From Candidatus Peribacteria bacterium (GTDB lineage Bacteria; Patescibacteriota; Gracilibacteria; UBA1369; UBA12463): a DNA stretch of 38,515 nucleotides. A model generated the notes under the pieces. It had not been told where the DNA came from and ran no database searches. It saw only the letters and a program-made list of their open reading frames with translations. How positions within the stretch are numbered: position 1 is the stretch's first letter; every line of letters begins with the position of its first letter. Both the position numbers and the translations under genes were made by a program. The DNA lies in the NCBI GenBank assembly GCA_943355055.1, contig CALREA010000008.1:1-38515 (forward strand), written 5' to 3'. Shown here one piece after another: positions 16,031 through 23,962 of the stretch.

Positions 16031-17194
16031 ATGCGCATCGCCATTTTCACCGACGTCTTTCCTCCATCCATCAATGGGGTATCTTCATCGATTCTTCTTC
16101 TCAGTAAAGAACTTGTCCGACGTGGTCATTTCGTGAGAGTATTTACGCCAAAAATTAGAAAGGGACAGCTGACAAAAACACAACTCGAGGGGGTGAACGT
16201 CTCATACTCATCATCGATTCCAAGCCTCTTCTACCCTGACGTGAAACTCGCCATACCGGTGTATCCAAAAACCGTATACCGACTCATCAAAGACAAGATC
16301 GATATTGTACATTTTCACACTCCCCTACCGATTGGCGCCGATGGTATTCTCGCGGCAAAACTTCTGGGTCTACCGGTAATAGGAACCTTCCATACCTATT
16401 TCATGGAGCCGGAATATCTCAAAGTAATGGGTCTCGATCGAGCGGGGAAAGGCATGACCAACCTCCTCGTAAAACTAGGTTGGAAGTACTCTAACCTCTA
16501 CTACAACGCCGCCAATCTGATAACCTCACCCTCGCACTACACACAAAAAATGTTGATCAAAAACAACATCAAGAAAAAATCAATCGTCATTCCGAATGGA
16601 ATAGATATTCCAATACTAAATAAAAAAACACTCACCATTCGTGATACAAAAACCTGTCTCTACGTAGGCCGCATCAGTAAGGAAAAAAATATAGCCACAC
16701 TCATCGAAGCATTCGAACTCGTTCACATCAAAATCCCCGATGCAAAACTAATCATTGTCGGAGATGGTCCGGATTTAAAAAAAATAACCAAACTCGTCGA
16801 AAAGAAAAATCTTCAAAAAATCATCACCCTCACCGGGAAAATTCCTTACGAAAAACTTCTCAACTCTCCTCTCTATCGAGAATCAACTCTCTTTGTAACG
16901 GCTTCCACATCAGAAAATCAACCAATGTCACTTCTCGAAGCCATGGCATTTGGACTCCCAATTGTTGCCGTAGCCAAACGCGGAATTCCCGAACTCATCA
17001 CGGACAACGGACTCCTCTGCAAGAACGATACACCAAAAGAACTTGCTACGCACATGATCACCATTCTCAATAACTCAAAAAAGGCGCAGACAATGTCCCA
17101 AGCCGCCCTGCAACACGCCAAAAAATTCACCATTGGTCACGTCGCGAAGCAGTTCGAAAATGCTTATCGCGAACTTATAGGCCTTACAGACTAA
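16031..17194 (+). CDS. Family 4 glycosyltransferase
   Basis: This 387-aa GT-B glycosyltransferase opens with MRIAIFTDVFPPSINGVSSS, typical of lipid glycosyltransferases such as diacylglycerol glucosyltransferases and PimB-like enzymes. HFHTPLPIGADG and GTFHTYF are in the N-terminal acceptor domain, VIPNGIDI in the linker, and LYVGRISKEKNIATLIEAF with ENQPMSLLEAMAFGLPIVAV (the E-x7-E nucleotide-sugar motif) in the C-terminal domain. It follows the GT2 gene by 9 nt, so the two probably act in one glycolipid or polysaccharide path. Its end overlaps the convergent PP2C-like gene by 11 bases. The exact sugar and acceptor cannot be told. Confidence 0.88.
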   Translation: MRIAIFTDVFPPSINGVSSSILLLSKELVRRGHFVRVFTPKIRKGQLTKTQLEGVNVSYSSSIPSLFYPDVKLAIPVYPKTVYRLIKDKIDIVHFHTPLPIGADGILAAKLLGLPVIGTFHTYFMEPEYLKVMGLDRAGKGMTNLLVKLGWKYSNLYYNAANLITSPSHYTQKMLIKNNIKKKSIVIPNGIDIPILNKKTLTIRDTKTCLYVGRISKEKNIATLIEAFELVHIKIPDAKLIIVGDGPDLKKITKLVEKKNLQKIITLTGKIPYEKLLNSPLYRESTLFVTASTSENQPMSLLEAMAFGLPIVAVAKRGIPELITDNGLLCKNDTPKELATHMITILNNSKKAQTMSQAALQHAKKFTIGHVAKQFENAYRELIGLTD

Positions 17195-19166
17195 GAGAAT
17201 ACATTTTCTGGGCCCCAAGCAAGTAGAGCTTACCCGTACTCTTGTCCAGAGAAATATCACGAATATCACTGAGCCCGTCAACGATAATTTGATACATGTA
17301 AACCAATCCTTGAGTCTTTGGCTCCTTTGTATAGACAAAAATTCTGGCACCATCCAATACAAACAGCTGACTCATTTCCGAATCGGTATATATTTTAGTT
17401 GGATGGGTCATTGGCGCAAAAGGAGCCTTGTCGATCTGAAGCGCCTGTTTCACGCCACCATAATATCTCTCAAGAACACCATCGCTGTTAACAACAAAGA
17501 CGTTCGAATCTATGGTAAAGGCCACCGCGCTACTCATTTTTCCGTCAGTTTTGTAGCCTTCAGCGGCTCCGAAGCTATCCTTACTTTTTACAAAAGGATA
17601 CCTCCACAATTGGTCGGAAGTGGGATCCAAAACATATAATCTGCTTCCCCAGTCGGTAATTTGCACACCTTTACGGAAACCACCCTCCTGCGTAGTCATT
17701 TGACGAAGACTCCCGGCCTTCAACTCATACAGTTTCCCGCTCTTGGAAAAGAAAACCGGTTCATCTTTTTCATCAAAATACGTACCCGAAATAATAGCCT
17801 CATTCTGTTCGAAACTGAGAGGAGCCTGAACTTTATCAAGCATAACCTGATACAACTTCTGGGCATCAAAAACATAGTAACGATCCTTACCTGAAATCAT
17901 GCCGATGGCGCTATCCACACCCTGGGAAGAAAGATCAGCCGTTACCGTCGCGGTAACATGTTTGATATTATCCATAACATCACGGGCGCTTTGAATTTTC
18001 GTCAAGATTTCTCGCGCCTTGTCCCGATACTGACCGGAATTCAAAACCTCCTTCACTCTATCCTCAGCTGATTGCAAAATCACTCCAGCCGCCTTCTTAT
18101 CAGTCTGCGCCTGACTCTCCGCGTCACTGATCATCTGGGACGACCCCTGTAATTTCTGTTCATAGGAAAGTAGCTCGGCACTCTTGATTTGCCCATGTCG
18201 AACCATCCAGATTCCACCGGACAAAAGGAGAATAACAACAATAAACAATGCCAAAATTTTGTCTTTAGTGATGCCATCTTCCCGCGTCAGGCGATACTGA
18301 ACATTGCTGGCAAAGCGTCCAAAAAGACCGGTCTTTTCGAAAATCTTCGACCCTCGTACGCGATCCATCATAATTCGATGATACTTCTTTGCTTTTTGCA
18401 TTAACGGACCAAACGAGGCCACCACGCTCGTTTTCTCACCAGTTCCATAATCTTCAAACACCTCCGTGTCCTCCTCTTCAAGGCTCTTCTTTTCCATCAA
18501 AAGCGAAGTGCCAACGCCAACAAATCCGATCCTTCCCAAAATTTCTCCGGAGAGATGGTCACGCAAATCAGAAAGTGTTCGCTGAACGCTATTGGCAAGT
18601 ATTATTCGAGAAAGATCAACTTTTGTGATATATCGCAAAACTCGCGTCGTGCAGAAAAGCACAAAATCCCCGGGTTCCAAATCGCCATTGGCAATACTCA
18701 TAAATAGATCTCCATCCTTCTGGGACGGGTCATACAAACCTTCACTCACAATACTTACAAATCGCTTCCTAATGAGATAGGCCTCACTATCACCGCACTG
18801 ACTCAGATAGAGTGAACTACCCTCGATAGCCGCCACAACCGCATGAACAGTACCGATGTGCTTATTGAGCTTCCCTTTTCGGAAGTCCGATATGGCCCTA
18901 TTAATCGCCTTTAATGAATTTTCAAAACGCAAATACCCCTCATGCACCTCCCCTCCCTCAGCCTCTGCGAAAAACGTCGTCTTCAAAGCTGAAAAAACTG
19001 CCTCCCCCATGGCTTCAGCCTCAGAAGGATTATTTTGAATCTCCAAACACACAAAAACATGCCCACCGCTCCCTCTATGCTCATTTACCTCATAAGCATA
19101 ATTCTCCAGGAAGCTGCCTTCATCCCTTCCTGCAAACAAAAACTCGTATTGAACCTTGAGCGCCAT
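17184..19166 (-). CDS. Membrane PP2C-like protein with extracytoplasmic sensor part
   Basis: This 660-aa protein has three parts. Residues about 1-235 resemble a PP2C-family phosphatase (GTVHAVVAAIEGSSLYLSQCGDSEAYLI has the core strand and G-D of PPM enzymes; GDFVLFCT is also typical). One membrane helix follows (about 303-322, ILALFIVVILLLSGGIWMV). The remaining 330 residues outside the membrane start with an Ala/Gln/Lys-rich coiled coil (about 325-420) and continue as repeated short beta segments (YYVFDAQKLYQV, KLYELKAGSLRQM, RLYVLDPTSDQLWRY, LYLLGAQKMYSL) like a beta-propeller. Not all metal ligands of active PP2C are evident, so catalysis is uncertain. The start is ATG 19166; a longer frame from 19238 adds 24 residues without support. 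Confidence 0.65.
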   Translation of the reverse strand: MALKVQYEFLFAGRDEGSFLENYAYEVNEHRGSGGHVFVCLEIQNNPSEAEAMGEAVFSALKTTFFAEAEGGEVHEGYLRFENSLKAINRAISDFRKGKLNKHIGTVHAVVAAIEGSSLYLSQCGDSEAYLIRKRFVSIVSEGLYDPSQKDGDLFMSIANGDLEPGDFVLFCTTRVLRYITKVDLSRIILANSVQRTLSDLRDHLSGEILGRIGFVGVGTSLLMEKKSLEEEDTEVFEDYGTGEKTSVVASFGPLMQKAKKYHRIMMDRVRGSKIFEKTGLFGRFASNVQYRLTREDGITKDKILALFIVVILLLSGGIWMVRHGQIKSAELLSYEQKLQGSSQMISDAESQAQTDKKAAGVILQSAEDRVKEVLNSGQYRDKAREILTKIQSARDVMDNIKHVTATVTADLSSQGVDSAIGMISGKDRYYVFDAQKLYQVMLDKVQAPLSFEQNEAIISGTYFDEKDEPVFFSKSGKLYELKAGSLRQMTTQEGGFRKGVQITDWGSRLYVLDPTSDQLWRYPFVKSKDSFGAAEGYKTDGKMSSAVAFTIDSNVFVVNSDGVLERYYGGVKQALQIDKAPFAPMTHPTKIYTDSEMSQLFVLDGARIFVYTKEPKTQGLVYMYQIIVDGLSDIRDISLDKSTGKLYLLGAQKMYSLSL

Positions 19167-19253
19167 AGGACAGTCATTTGAGATATACAAAGCAAAATCA
19201 AGCCAAACTATACACGTACCGCAAGACATTTTCAACATAATGATGACTGATTA

Positions 19254-19282
19254 TTGACATGGATAACAATCCACGATAAGCT
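19254..19282 (+). promoter_or_regulatory. Promoter of rpmH-rnpA-yidC-khpB
   Basis: A perfect TTGACA (19254-19259) is followed after 17 nt by TAAGCT (19277-19282). A CTGCC/GGCAG inverted repeat lies just downstream. The rpmH ATG is about 40 nt after the -10 box. Confidence 0.5.
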
Positions 19283-19321
19283 GCCGTGGCAGTAACGAAA
19301 GCAATATCATCAATTTTTACT

Positions 19322-19450
19322 ATGTTAGCGAAACTAAAAAAACGAAAACGCGCTCGAACGCACGGCTTCCTGAAGCGATCAAAATCGGTCGGAGGTAGAA
19401 AAGTGCTCGCGGCACGTCGAAGAAAGGGTCGAAAGAGTCTCACCGTATAA
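19322..19450 (+). CDS. rpmH: 50S ribosomal protein L34
   Basis: This is a 42-aa, extremely basic protein. Its sequence around [19 protein letters not shown] and [11 protein letters not shown] is the hallmark of bL34 (usual form: R-x-H-G-F-x-x-R...GR-x-V-x-x-x-R-R-x-K-G-R-x-x-L). It binds 23S rRNA in the large subunit. It stands first in the conserved rpmH-rnpA-yidC order, with rnpA 5 nt downstream. The normal extra residues at the N-terminus (MKRTYQPS) are replaced by [10 protein letters not shown]. Confidence 0.92.
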   Translation: MLAKLKKRKRARTHGFLKRSKSVGGRKVLAARRRKGRKSLTV

Positions 19451-19455
19451 ACCCA

Positions 19456-19806
19456 ATGCTTCCAAAACTCAATCGTCTCAGCACGAAGGAGATCGACCTG
19501 CTGTTTAAAAAAGGGGCTACGTTTCGAACACCTCTCGCTATCATTCGGAGACGCGTAACCGACAGCACACTGGCACGATTTGCCGTGATGTTCGCCAAAA
19601 ACAACAAACTCAGTTCGGTGGAGCGCAATCACATCAAGCGTCAAGTCTACACCATAATAAGAAAAGAGCTAGAACAGTACGAAACAGGAGCGGACTATGG
19701 CATACTACTATCACAAAGAATGATTACCATGAAAGATGACAAAAGAGCGGAAGAGCTGTCGCCAATCCTCAAGCATCTTATGAAGTCTAACAAAACCGAT
19801 GTATGA
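19456..19806 (+). CDS. rnpA: Ribonuclease P protein component
   Basis: This 116-aa basic protein aids the RNase P RNA in maturing tRNA 5' ends. The conserved RNR-like motif appears as ERNHIKRQVYTIIRKEL (consensus R-N-x-x-K-R-x-x-R-E). The N-terminal LNRLSTKEIDLLFKKGATFRTP matches the family's first helix and strand, and FAVMFAKNNKLSSV the central strand. Its position between rpmH and yidC is the classic context. The TGA overlaps the ATG of yidC, implying translational coupling. Confidence 0.93.
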   Translation: MLPKLNRLSTKEIDLLFKKGATFRTPLAIIRRRVTDSTLARFAVMFAKNNKLSSVERNHIKRQVYTIIRKELEQYETGADYGILLSQRMITMKDDKRAEELSPILKHLMKSNKTDV

Positions 19807-21014
19807 ACAAAAAAATGCTGAACAACGTTCTCAAGTTCCTCGTTATTTTTCTGATAATCAATTATTTATATGGAGTTTTTATTCCGAAACAAGGAGCAAC
19901 AACGGTCGCCGCCGAACCGGTGAGAATCGTAATGAGTAATAACGAATACGGCAAAGAAGCGCTCGTAACCGCCACAATAGAGAACAACACCGACAAAGAT
20001 CTAGTGATTCCGAATGACTGCCCGAGTGAACCTCTGGATGTATCCATATATACAGGAGGAGCATGGAAGCAGATACAGGCAACTCCGGATATCGCATGCG
20101 GAGCAGAAAAGACTATCACCATTAAAGCAAAAACATCCCTCAAGGTTCCTTATGATAATTGGAACTACGCCCTTTTTGGAAACAACGGTCGTTACAAAAT
20201 CTCCCTGAAAGCCGAAGATGCCAAACAGTATGAGTCACCGGAATTCACCATCGTGAATCAAAATATATTCAAATCACTCTGGACGGTCATATTTTATCAG
20301 CCAATTTACAACGTCCTGATCTTCCTCACGACGAAACTCCCCTATCACGATCTTGGGTTCGCTATCATTCTGTTGACGATGTTGATTCGCATTATTCTCC
20401 TGATACCATCACAAAAAGCCCTCAAATCACAGAAGAAAATGCAGGAGCTACAGCCAAAACTTGAAGAAATAAAAGAAAAACACAAAGGCGACCAACAAAA
20501 AATATCTCTTGAGACCATGGAGCTCTGGAAAACGCACAAAGTAAATCCATTCGGCAGCTGCTTACCGCTTCTCATTCAATTTCCGGTATTCATAGCGCTT
20601 TTTTACGTCGTCGAGTCGGGACTCAATCCGGATCACGCTCACCTGCTCTACGCAGGTTTTGTTACGGTAGTCTTCAGGGAAATTAATACAAACTTCCTCG
20701 GCATTCTTGAGCTAACCAAGAGCAACACATTTGTGTTACCGTTGATAGTCGGACTTCTTCAGTTTGTTCAAATGAAAATGACGATGAAAAAGTCCGCTCC
20801 CCAAACAGGAAAAAAGTCCGATATGGACATGGCAAATACCGCGATGGTGTATGTAATGCCTGTCATGGTCGCCTTCATTACGGTTTCCGTCCCGGCTGCC
20901 GCCGGGCTCTACTGGGCCACCTCAACGCTCTTTGGAATAGCGCAGCAATATGTGGTAAACAAAGAATCGGAAAAGAAGAATGGACCAAAGCAGATTATAG
21001 AAATTAAGGCATAA
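19803..21014 (+). CDS. yidC: Membrane protein insertase YidC
   Basis: This 403-aa insertase helps Sec-dependent and Sec-independent membrane proteins fold into the inner membrane. An N-terminal membrane helix (LKFLVIFLIINYLYGVFI) is followed by a smaller extracytoplasmic beta-domain (about 35-145). The conserved YidC/Oxa1/Alb3 region comes next: WTVIFYQPIYNVLIFL, DLGFAIILLTMLIRIILL with the groove Arg, KSQKKMQELQPKLEEIKEKH in the cytoplasmic hairpin, NPFGSCLPLLIQFPVFIALF, and PAAAGLYWATSTLFGIAQQYVV at the end. The extra domain is shorter than in proteobacteria. It is translationally coupled to rnpA. Confidence 0.95.
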   Translation: MNKKMLNNVLKFLVIFLIINYLYGVFIPKQGATTVAAEPVRIVMSNNEYGKEALVTATIENNTDKDLVIPNDCPSEPLDVSIYTGGAWKQIQATPDIACGAEKTITIKAKTSLKVPYDNWNYALFGNNGRYKISLKAEDAKQYESPEFTIVNQNIFKSLWTVIFYQPIYNVLIFLTTKLPYHDLGFAIILLTMLIRIILLIPSQKALKSQKKMQELQPKLEEIKEKHKGDQQKISLETMELWKTHKVNPFGSCLPLLIQFPVFIALFYVVESGLNPDHAHLLYAGFVTVVFREINTNFLGILELTKSNTFVLPLIVGLLQFVQMKMTMKKSAPQTGKKSDMDMANTAMVYVMPVMVAFITVSVPAAAGLYWATSTLFGIAQQYVVNKESEKKNGPKQIIEIKA

Positions 21015-21068
21015 ATACGAGTCAAAGACCCCCTTCCTACACTACTATTTCTCTTAACTCCCTCTAAC

Positions 21069-21587
21069 ATGGAACTTGAACGAATGATTCTTCAGATGGT
21101 TGAAGACTTCTCCAAGCGCTTGAACCTACCGGTAACGAACATGGAACTTACCAAATCCGACGATGGAACCTATCGCGTCAACCTGGAGGTGGAAAAAGAT
21201 CAGGCAAATTCGCTTATCGGTCATCACGGTGAAAATCTGATCGCCCTGCAGCACATCATGAAACTCATCCTCTGGAGAGAAATTGACAAAGAAAATGAAA
21301 AGAAAGGTGGAAAAAGCGTAGATAGTGAAACCTTCGGTTTCGTACTCGATATAGAAAACTACCGCAGACGTCAGGAGGAAAATATCATTTCAATGGCCGA
21401 ACAAAAGGCGGAAATAGCCCGAAAGACACGTAAAAACCAAAGCCTCCCACCGATGTCTCCATACTTCCGAAGGCTTATTCACGTCCATTTCACCCAGCCA
21501 CGATTCAGCGATCTCGAGACCGTCAGTGTCGGCGAAGGAGAGTTTCGCTGTCTCACCATCCGCTCCAAGGAATTGATAGAAGAATAA
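21069..21587 (+). CDS. khpB: KhpB/Jag KH-R3H RNA-binding protein
   Basis: This 172-aa RNA-binding protein (Jag/KhpB/EloR) is commonly encoded right after yidC. A KH-II domain with the GxxG loop (IGHHGENLIALQHIMKLIL, about 52-70) comes before an R3H domain at the C-terminus (MSPYFRRLIHVHFT, then VSVGEGEFRCLTI). The N-terminal Jag_N domain of Firmicutes proteins is absent, as in many short forms. In other bacteria KhpB works with KhpA on RNA binding and control of cell elongation and division. It lies 54 nt after yidC in the same direction. Confidence 0.9.
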   Translation: MELERMILQMVEDFSKRLNLPVTNMELTKSDDGTYRVNLEVEKDQANSLIGHHGENLIALQHIMKLILWREIDKENEKKGGKSVDSETFGFVLDIENYRRRQEENIISMAEQKAEIARKTRKNQSLPPMSPYFRRLIHVHFTQPRFSDLETVSVGEGEFRCLTIRSKELIEE

Positions 21588-21598
21588 TATTCAATACC

Positions 21599-22654
21599 AT
21601 GAACCACCGCTTTTCCCCTATAAAACAAGTATTACTCATAATACCGCTCATAACACTTGTGACATTGTATTCGGGAATGAGCGTATACGCGCAAGGCCCT
21701 GTGACTCCGGCCATAGCCCCAGATGCACAACCTATTACCGGAGAAGCCATTCCACAGCCCTCACAGAAGCCATTCGACGACATCGATGTCGGTTCGTCAT
21801 ACTACGTGCAACTCAAATATCTCAAAGACTTCAATCTCATCAACGGTTACGAAGACGGCACGTTTCGTCCGAAGAATATGATCAATCGTGCTGAGGCGGC
21901 GATAGCTATGAACAAGATACTTTTGAATTTTGAAATTCCAACCGGTTTCAAAAATAAGAAGGAAATAGCCTATACGGACATACCATCAAAATACTGGGCC
22001 GAAGAATCCATACAAAAACTCACAACGCTCGGAATAGTAAAAGGCTATACGGAAACAGAGGGAGGAAAAGACACGGGCAAAATAACATTCCAACCGGAAA
22101 AAACCATCAATCTCGCCGAAGCGGTAAAAATGGCCATGAGTATTGAAATGATAAAAGACCAAAATCTCACACTACCAACCGCAATGAAAAGTTCATTCAA
22201 AGACGTCCAAGGCACCGAGTGGTTCGCCCCGTATATCGAGCTAGCCCAGCAAAAAACACTACTCACCTATAGCACCAAACAGCTCATTCATCCAAACGAC
22301 AACATGACGCGAGGAGAATTTATGAATATCCTCTACAAGACGATCAAAACGCGCGAACCGGGACACTTCTTCGGAAGAGGAAGTTTTTATAGTGATTTCT
22401 TCGAGGGACGTAGCACCTCCAACGACGAAAAATACACACAAAACGGCTACACTGCGGCACATCTCACCCTCCCATTCGGTACCAAACTCGAAGTCACCTA
22501 CTTACGAAACGGACAAAAAGTTACTGTACGCGTCAATGATCGCGGCCCTCATACTCCAAGTTTTAGTCTCGACCTGACTCGCAAAGCTTTTGAGGAACTC
22601 GCAAATCCATCAGAGGGAATTATTCCGATCGAGTACCGTATTGTGACAGAATAA
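21599..22654 (+). CDS. Exported protein with three SLH repeats and an RlpA-like domain
   Basis: This 351-aa protein has an N-terminal signal/anchor (residues 11-31). Three S-layer homology repeats follow: about 58-110 (FDDIDVGSSYYVQLKYL...YEDGTFRPKNMINRAEAA), 124-182 and 200-250. A C-terminal double-psi beta-barrel of the RlpA type runs from 255 to 351: GRGSFYSDFFEG, a His at 288, KVTVRVNDRGP with Asp314, and LDLTRKAFEEL. SLH domains bind cell-wall secondary polymers or peptidoglycan. RlpA domains bind, and in some species cleave, denuded peptidoglycan. The protein is probably at the cell surface and involved in envelope remodelling or daughter-cell separation. The fusion order is uncommon. 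Confidence 0.85.
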   Translation: MNHRFSPIKQVLLIIPLITLVTLYSGMSVYAQGPVTPAIAPDAQPITGEAIPQPSQKPFDDIDVGSSYYVQLKYLKDFNLINGYEDGTFRPKNMINRAEAAIAMNKILLNFEIPTGFKNKKEIAYTDIPSKYWAEESIQKLTTLGIVKGYTETEGGKDTGKITFQPEKTINLAEAVKMAMSIEMIKDQNLTLPTAMKSSFKDVQGTEWFAPYIELAQQKTLLTYSTKQLIHPNDNMTRGEFMNILYKTIKTREPGHFFGRGSFYSDFFEGRSTSNDEKYTQNGYTAAHLTLPFGTKLEVTYLRNGQKVTVRVNDRGPHTPSFSLDLTRKAFEELANPSEGIIPIEYRIVTE

Positions 22655-22675
22655 TACTCACGCTATACTCTTTCC

Positions 22676-23023
22676 ATGAACGAAGTAATTCTTCCAAGAC
22701 GAAACTCGAAAATTTTCAGTCGTGAGACTTTTTCCAAACAGACGAACAAAATCATCACGACGTTGGTTCTCCTCCTCGGAGGAATGATCATTATCCTCAG
22801 CGCCGTGTTCATCTCGATGACCAGTTCTACGTCTCAAAAAGGCTACGAGCTCAAACTTCTTCAAAATCAAAACGAAGACCTCCGCGTAGAGAAGGAAAAG
22901 CTCAAAACTAAGCTCAACGAGTCCCAATCCTTCAGCGAGATCGAAAATACCCAAAAATTGAAGGAAATGACCGCCCCCGAAGCCAAACAGTACGTTACGA
23001 GCAAGCGTACACGAACGAAGTGA
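22676..23023 (+). CDS. Small bitopic coiled-coil membrane protein
   Basis: This 115-aa product has about 22 polar N-terminal residues, one membrane helix (about 26-48, IITTLVLLLGGMIIILSAVF) and a charged coiled coil (about 55-90, LKLLQNQNEDLRVEKEKLKT). This is the topology of FtsL/DivIC-type division proteins, but the sequence alone does not prove that role, and similar small proteins are common. It lies 21 nt after the SLH-RlpA gene, which would fit a shared job in envelope or division. It ends in TGA just before the tRNA promoter. Confidence 0.65.
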   Translation: MNEVILPRRNSKIFSRETFSKQTNKIITTLVLLLGGMIIILSAVFISMTSSTSQKGYELKLLQNQNEDLRVEKEKLKTKLNESQSFSEIENTQKLKEMTAPEAKQYVTSKRTRTK

Positions 23024-23029
23024 CTCCCG

Positions 23030-23057
23030 TTGACTTTCCGCAAACAAGCCCTATACT
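23030..23057 (+). promoter_or_regulatory. Promoter of tRNA-Glu
   Basis: TTGACT (23030-23035), a 16-nt spacer and TATACT (23052-23057). The tRNA begins 35 nt after the -10 box, leaving a short 5' leader for RNase P. Confidence 0.65.
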
Positions 23058-23091
23058 TGAGTCCAGTCTATTTCGGTTTACCCCGCAATGT

Positions 23092-23166
23092 GGCGCCATC
23101 GTCTAATGGTTAGGACGCTACCCTTTCAAGGTGGAGATAGGAGTTCAATCCTCCTTGGTGCTACCA
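23092..23166 (+). tRNA. tRNA-Glu (UUC)
   Basis: This is a complete 75-nt cloverleaf: acceptor GGCGCCA paired with TGGTGCT, D-loop containing AATGGTTA, anticodon stem CTACC/GGTGG around a loop with TTC, T-arm AGGAG-TTCAATC-CTCCT, and an encoded ACCA end. The first acceptor pair is G-U and pair 4 is also G-U, which is slightly unusual. A perfect 7-bp hairpin, GACATGC/GCATGTC (23169-23186), follows at once. Confidence 0.95.
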
Positions 23167-23184
23167 CAGACATGCGAATGCATG

Positions 23185-23373
23185 TCAGATCCTATCCCGA
23201 TTGAGCCCTTTCCTGATTACTTTCGCCATTGCTTCATACTCCTTCAGCATGCCTAATGCACAAGCTCTGATATAATTTTCTTTTGAAGTTTTTTCAAAAC
23301 CAATAACATCGTAACCTAAACTAACAGATATAAGATCAAGAAAAAGTCGTATTGTTCTTCCATTACCTTTTTC
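23185..23373 (-). pseudogene. Fic-domain gene remnant
   Basis: On the minus strand an open frame of 62 codons ends at TGA (23185-23187). It starts with EKGNGRTIRLFLDLISVSLG, which is the second half of the Fic active-site motif (H-P-F-x-x-GNGR-T-x-R). It continues as a helical Fic C-terminal segment (SKENYIRACALGMLKEYEAMA). Directly upstream in the same frame is a TAG, and the catalytic HPF and the rest of the domain are absent, so this is a decayed fragment. It sits 19 nt after a tRNA gene, a common integration spot. Fic proteins transfer AMP to target proteins and often act as toxins. Confidence 0.75.
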
Positions 23374-23436
23374 CTATATAAATATCACGCACCTATGGAT
23401 TATTCAAAGCCAAATCCACCTCACTCTCACCGCAAA

Positions 23437-23474
23437 CAAAAAAGCAGACCCCTCTAGAGAGATCTGCCTTTTTA
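23437..23474 (-). terminator. Intrinsic terminator of the lipoprotein gene
   Basis: On the minus strand GGCAGA pairs with TCTGCT around a CTCT/AGAG core, followed by a run of six T (23437-23442). A matching A-run on the other side means it could work in both directions. It lies 15 nt after the stop of the gene at 23490. Confidence 0.75.
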
Positions 23475-23489
23475 TAAATCATAAAAAGC

Positions 23490-23891
23490 CTACTTCAAAC
23501 GAAGATCCGTAACAGCAAGAGCGTCCTTCGTACTCTTGTCGGAAGTGTACTCGACGGTATAAGCGGCGCCATCGATCTTGGTAACTTTGGCATCATAGAA
23601 AGCGGATCCGGTCCATTTAGCTAACAGTACATCACCGACCTTTACACTGCCTGCCTCAGGAACACGTTTAGCAAGAACATTCGCCTTTACAATACAAGTA
23701 GGAGTGGATCCATCAGCCCACTTGACGCTGAAACCACCATCGCACGTAGCCCCAATCGTACCTTCCCACCAGGAAGTAGCATTCCAGAGAGCCAGGACAG
23801 AGTCATTAACCGCCAGCTCCTTCTGGCAACCGGCAGCGACCAAAATAAACATGGATGCCATGAGCAACCCAATAGTAGAAATTTTCTTCAT
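23490..23891 (-). CDS. Lipoprotein with two SH3/Tudor-like repeats
   Basis: This 133-aa protein has a signal peptide and lipobox ending in Cys22 (LVAAGC). The mature part contains two related units of about 45-50 residues: LALWNATSWWEGTIGA...FSVKWADGSTPTCIV, and LLAKWTGSAFYDAKVTKIDGAAYTVEYTSD. The pattern 'V-x-A-x-W-x(4-6)-[WY]-x-[AG]-x-[VI]...Y/F-x-V-x-[WY]-x-D' is that of Tudor/agenet or SH3-like barrels. Such domains bind peptides in eukaryotes; here the ligand is unknown and probably extracytoplasmic. I start at ATG 23891, where the signal peptide begins (MKKIS); the frame to 23951 adds 20 residues that would spoil it. A terminator follows. Confidence 0.7.
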   Translation of the reverse strand: MKKISTIGLLMASMFILVAAGCQKELAVNDSVLALWNATSWWEGTIGATCDGGFSVKWADGSTPTCIVKANVLAKRVPEAGSVKVGDVLLAKWTGSAFYDAKVTKIDGAAYTVEYTSDKSTKDALAVTDLRLK

Positions 23892-23962
23892 AAGGATAAA
23901 AAGAATAAAAAAATAAACACGGAAAATATAACACAAATCAAGTATAAGCAAAATAGAAAATT

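Noticed and set aside
19167-19238. 24-residue N-terminal extension of the PP2C-like protein
   Set aside because: It has odd composition (many Cys and Trp), no similarity to the family and no better start signal than ATG 19166.
19200-19330. Replication origin next to rpmH-rnpA-yidC
   Set aside because: There is no dnaA, only imperfect DnaA-box-like words (TTATCCATG, TTATCGTGG), and the gap is short. Gene order alone is not enough.
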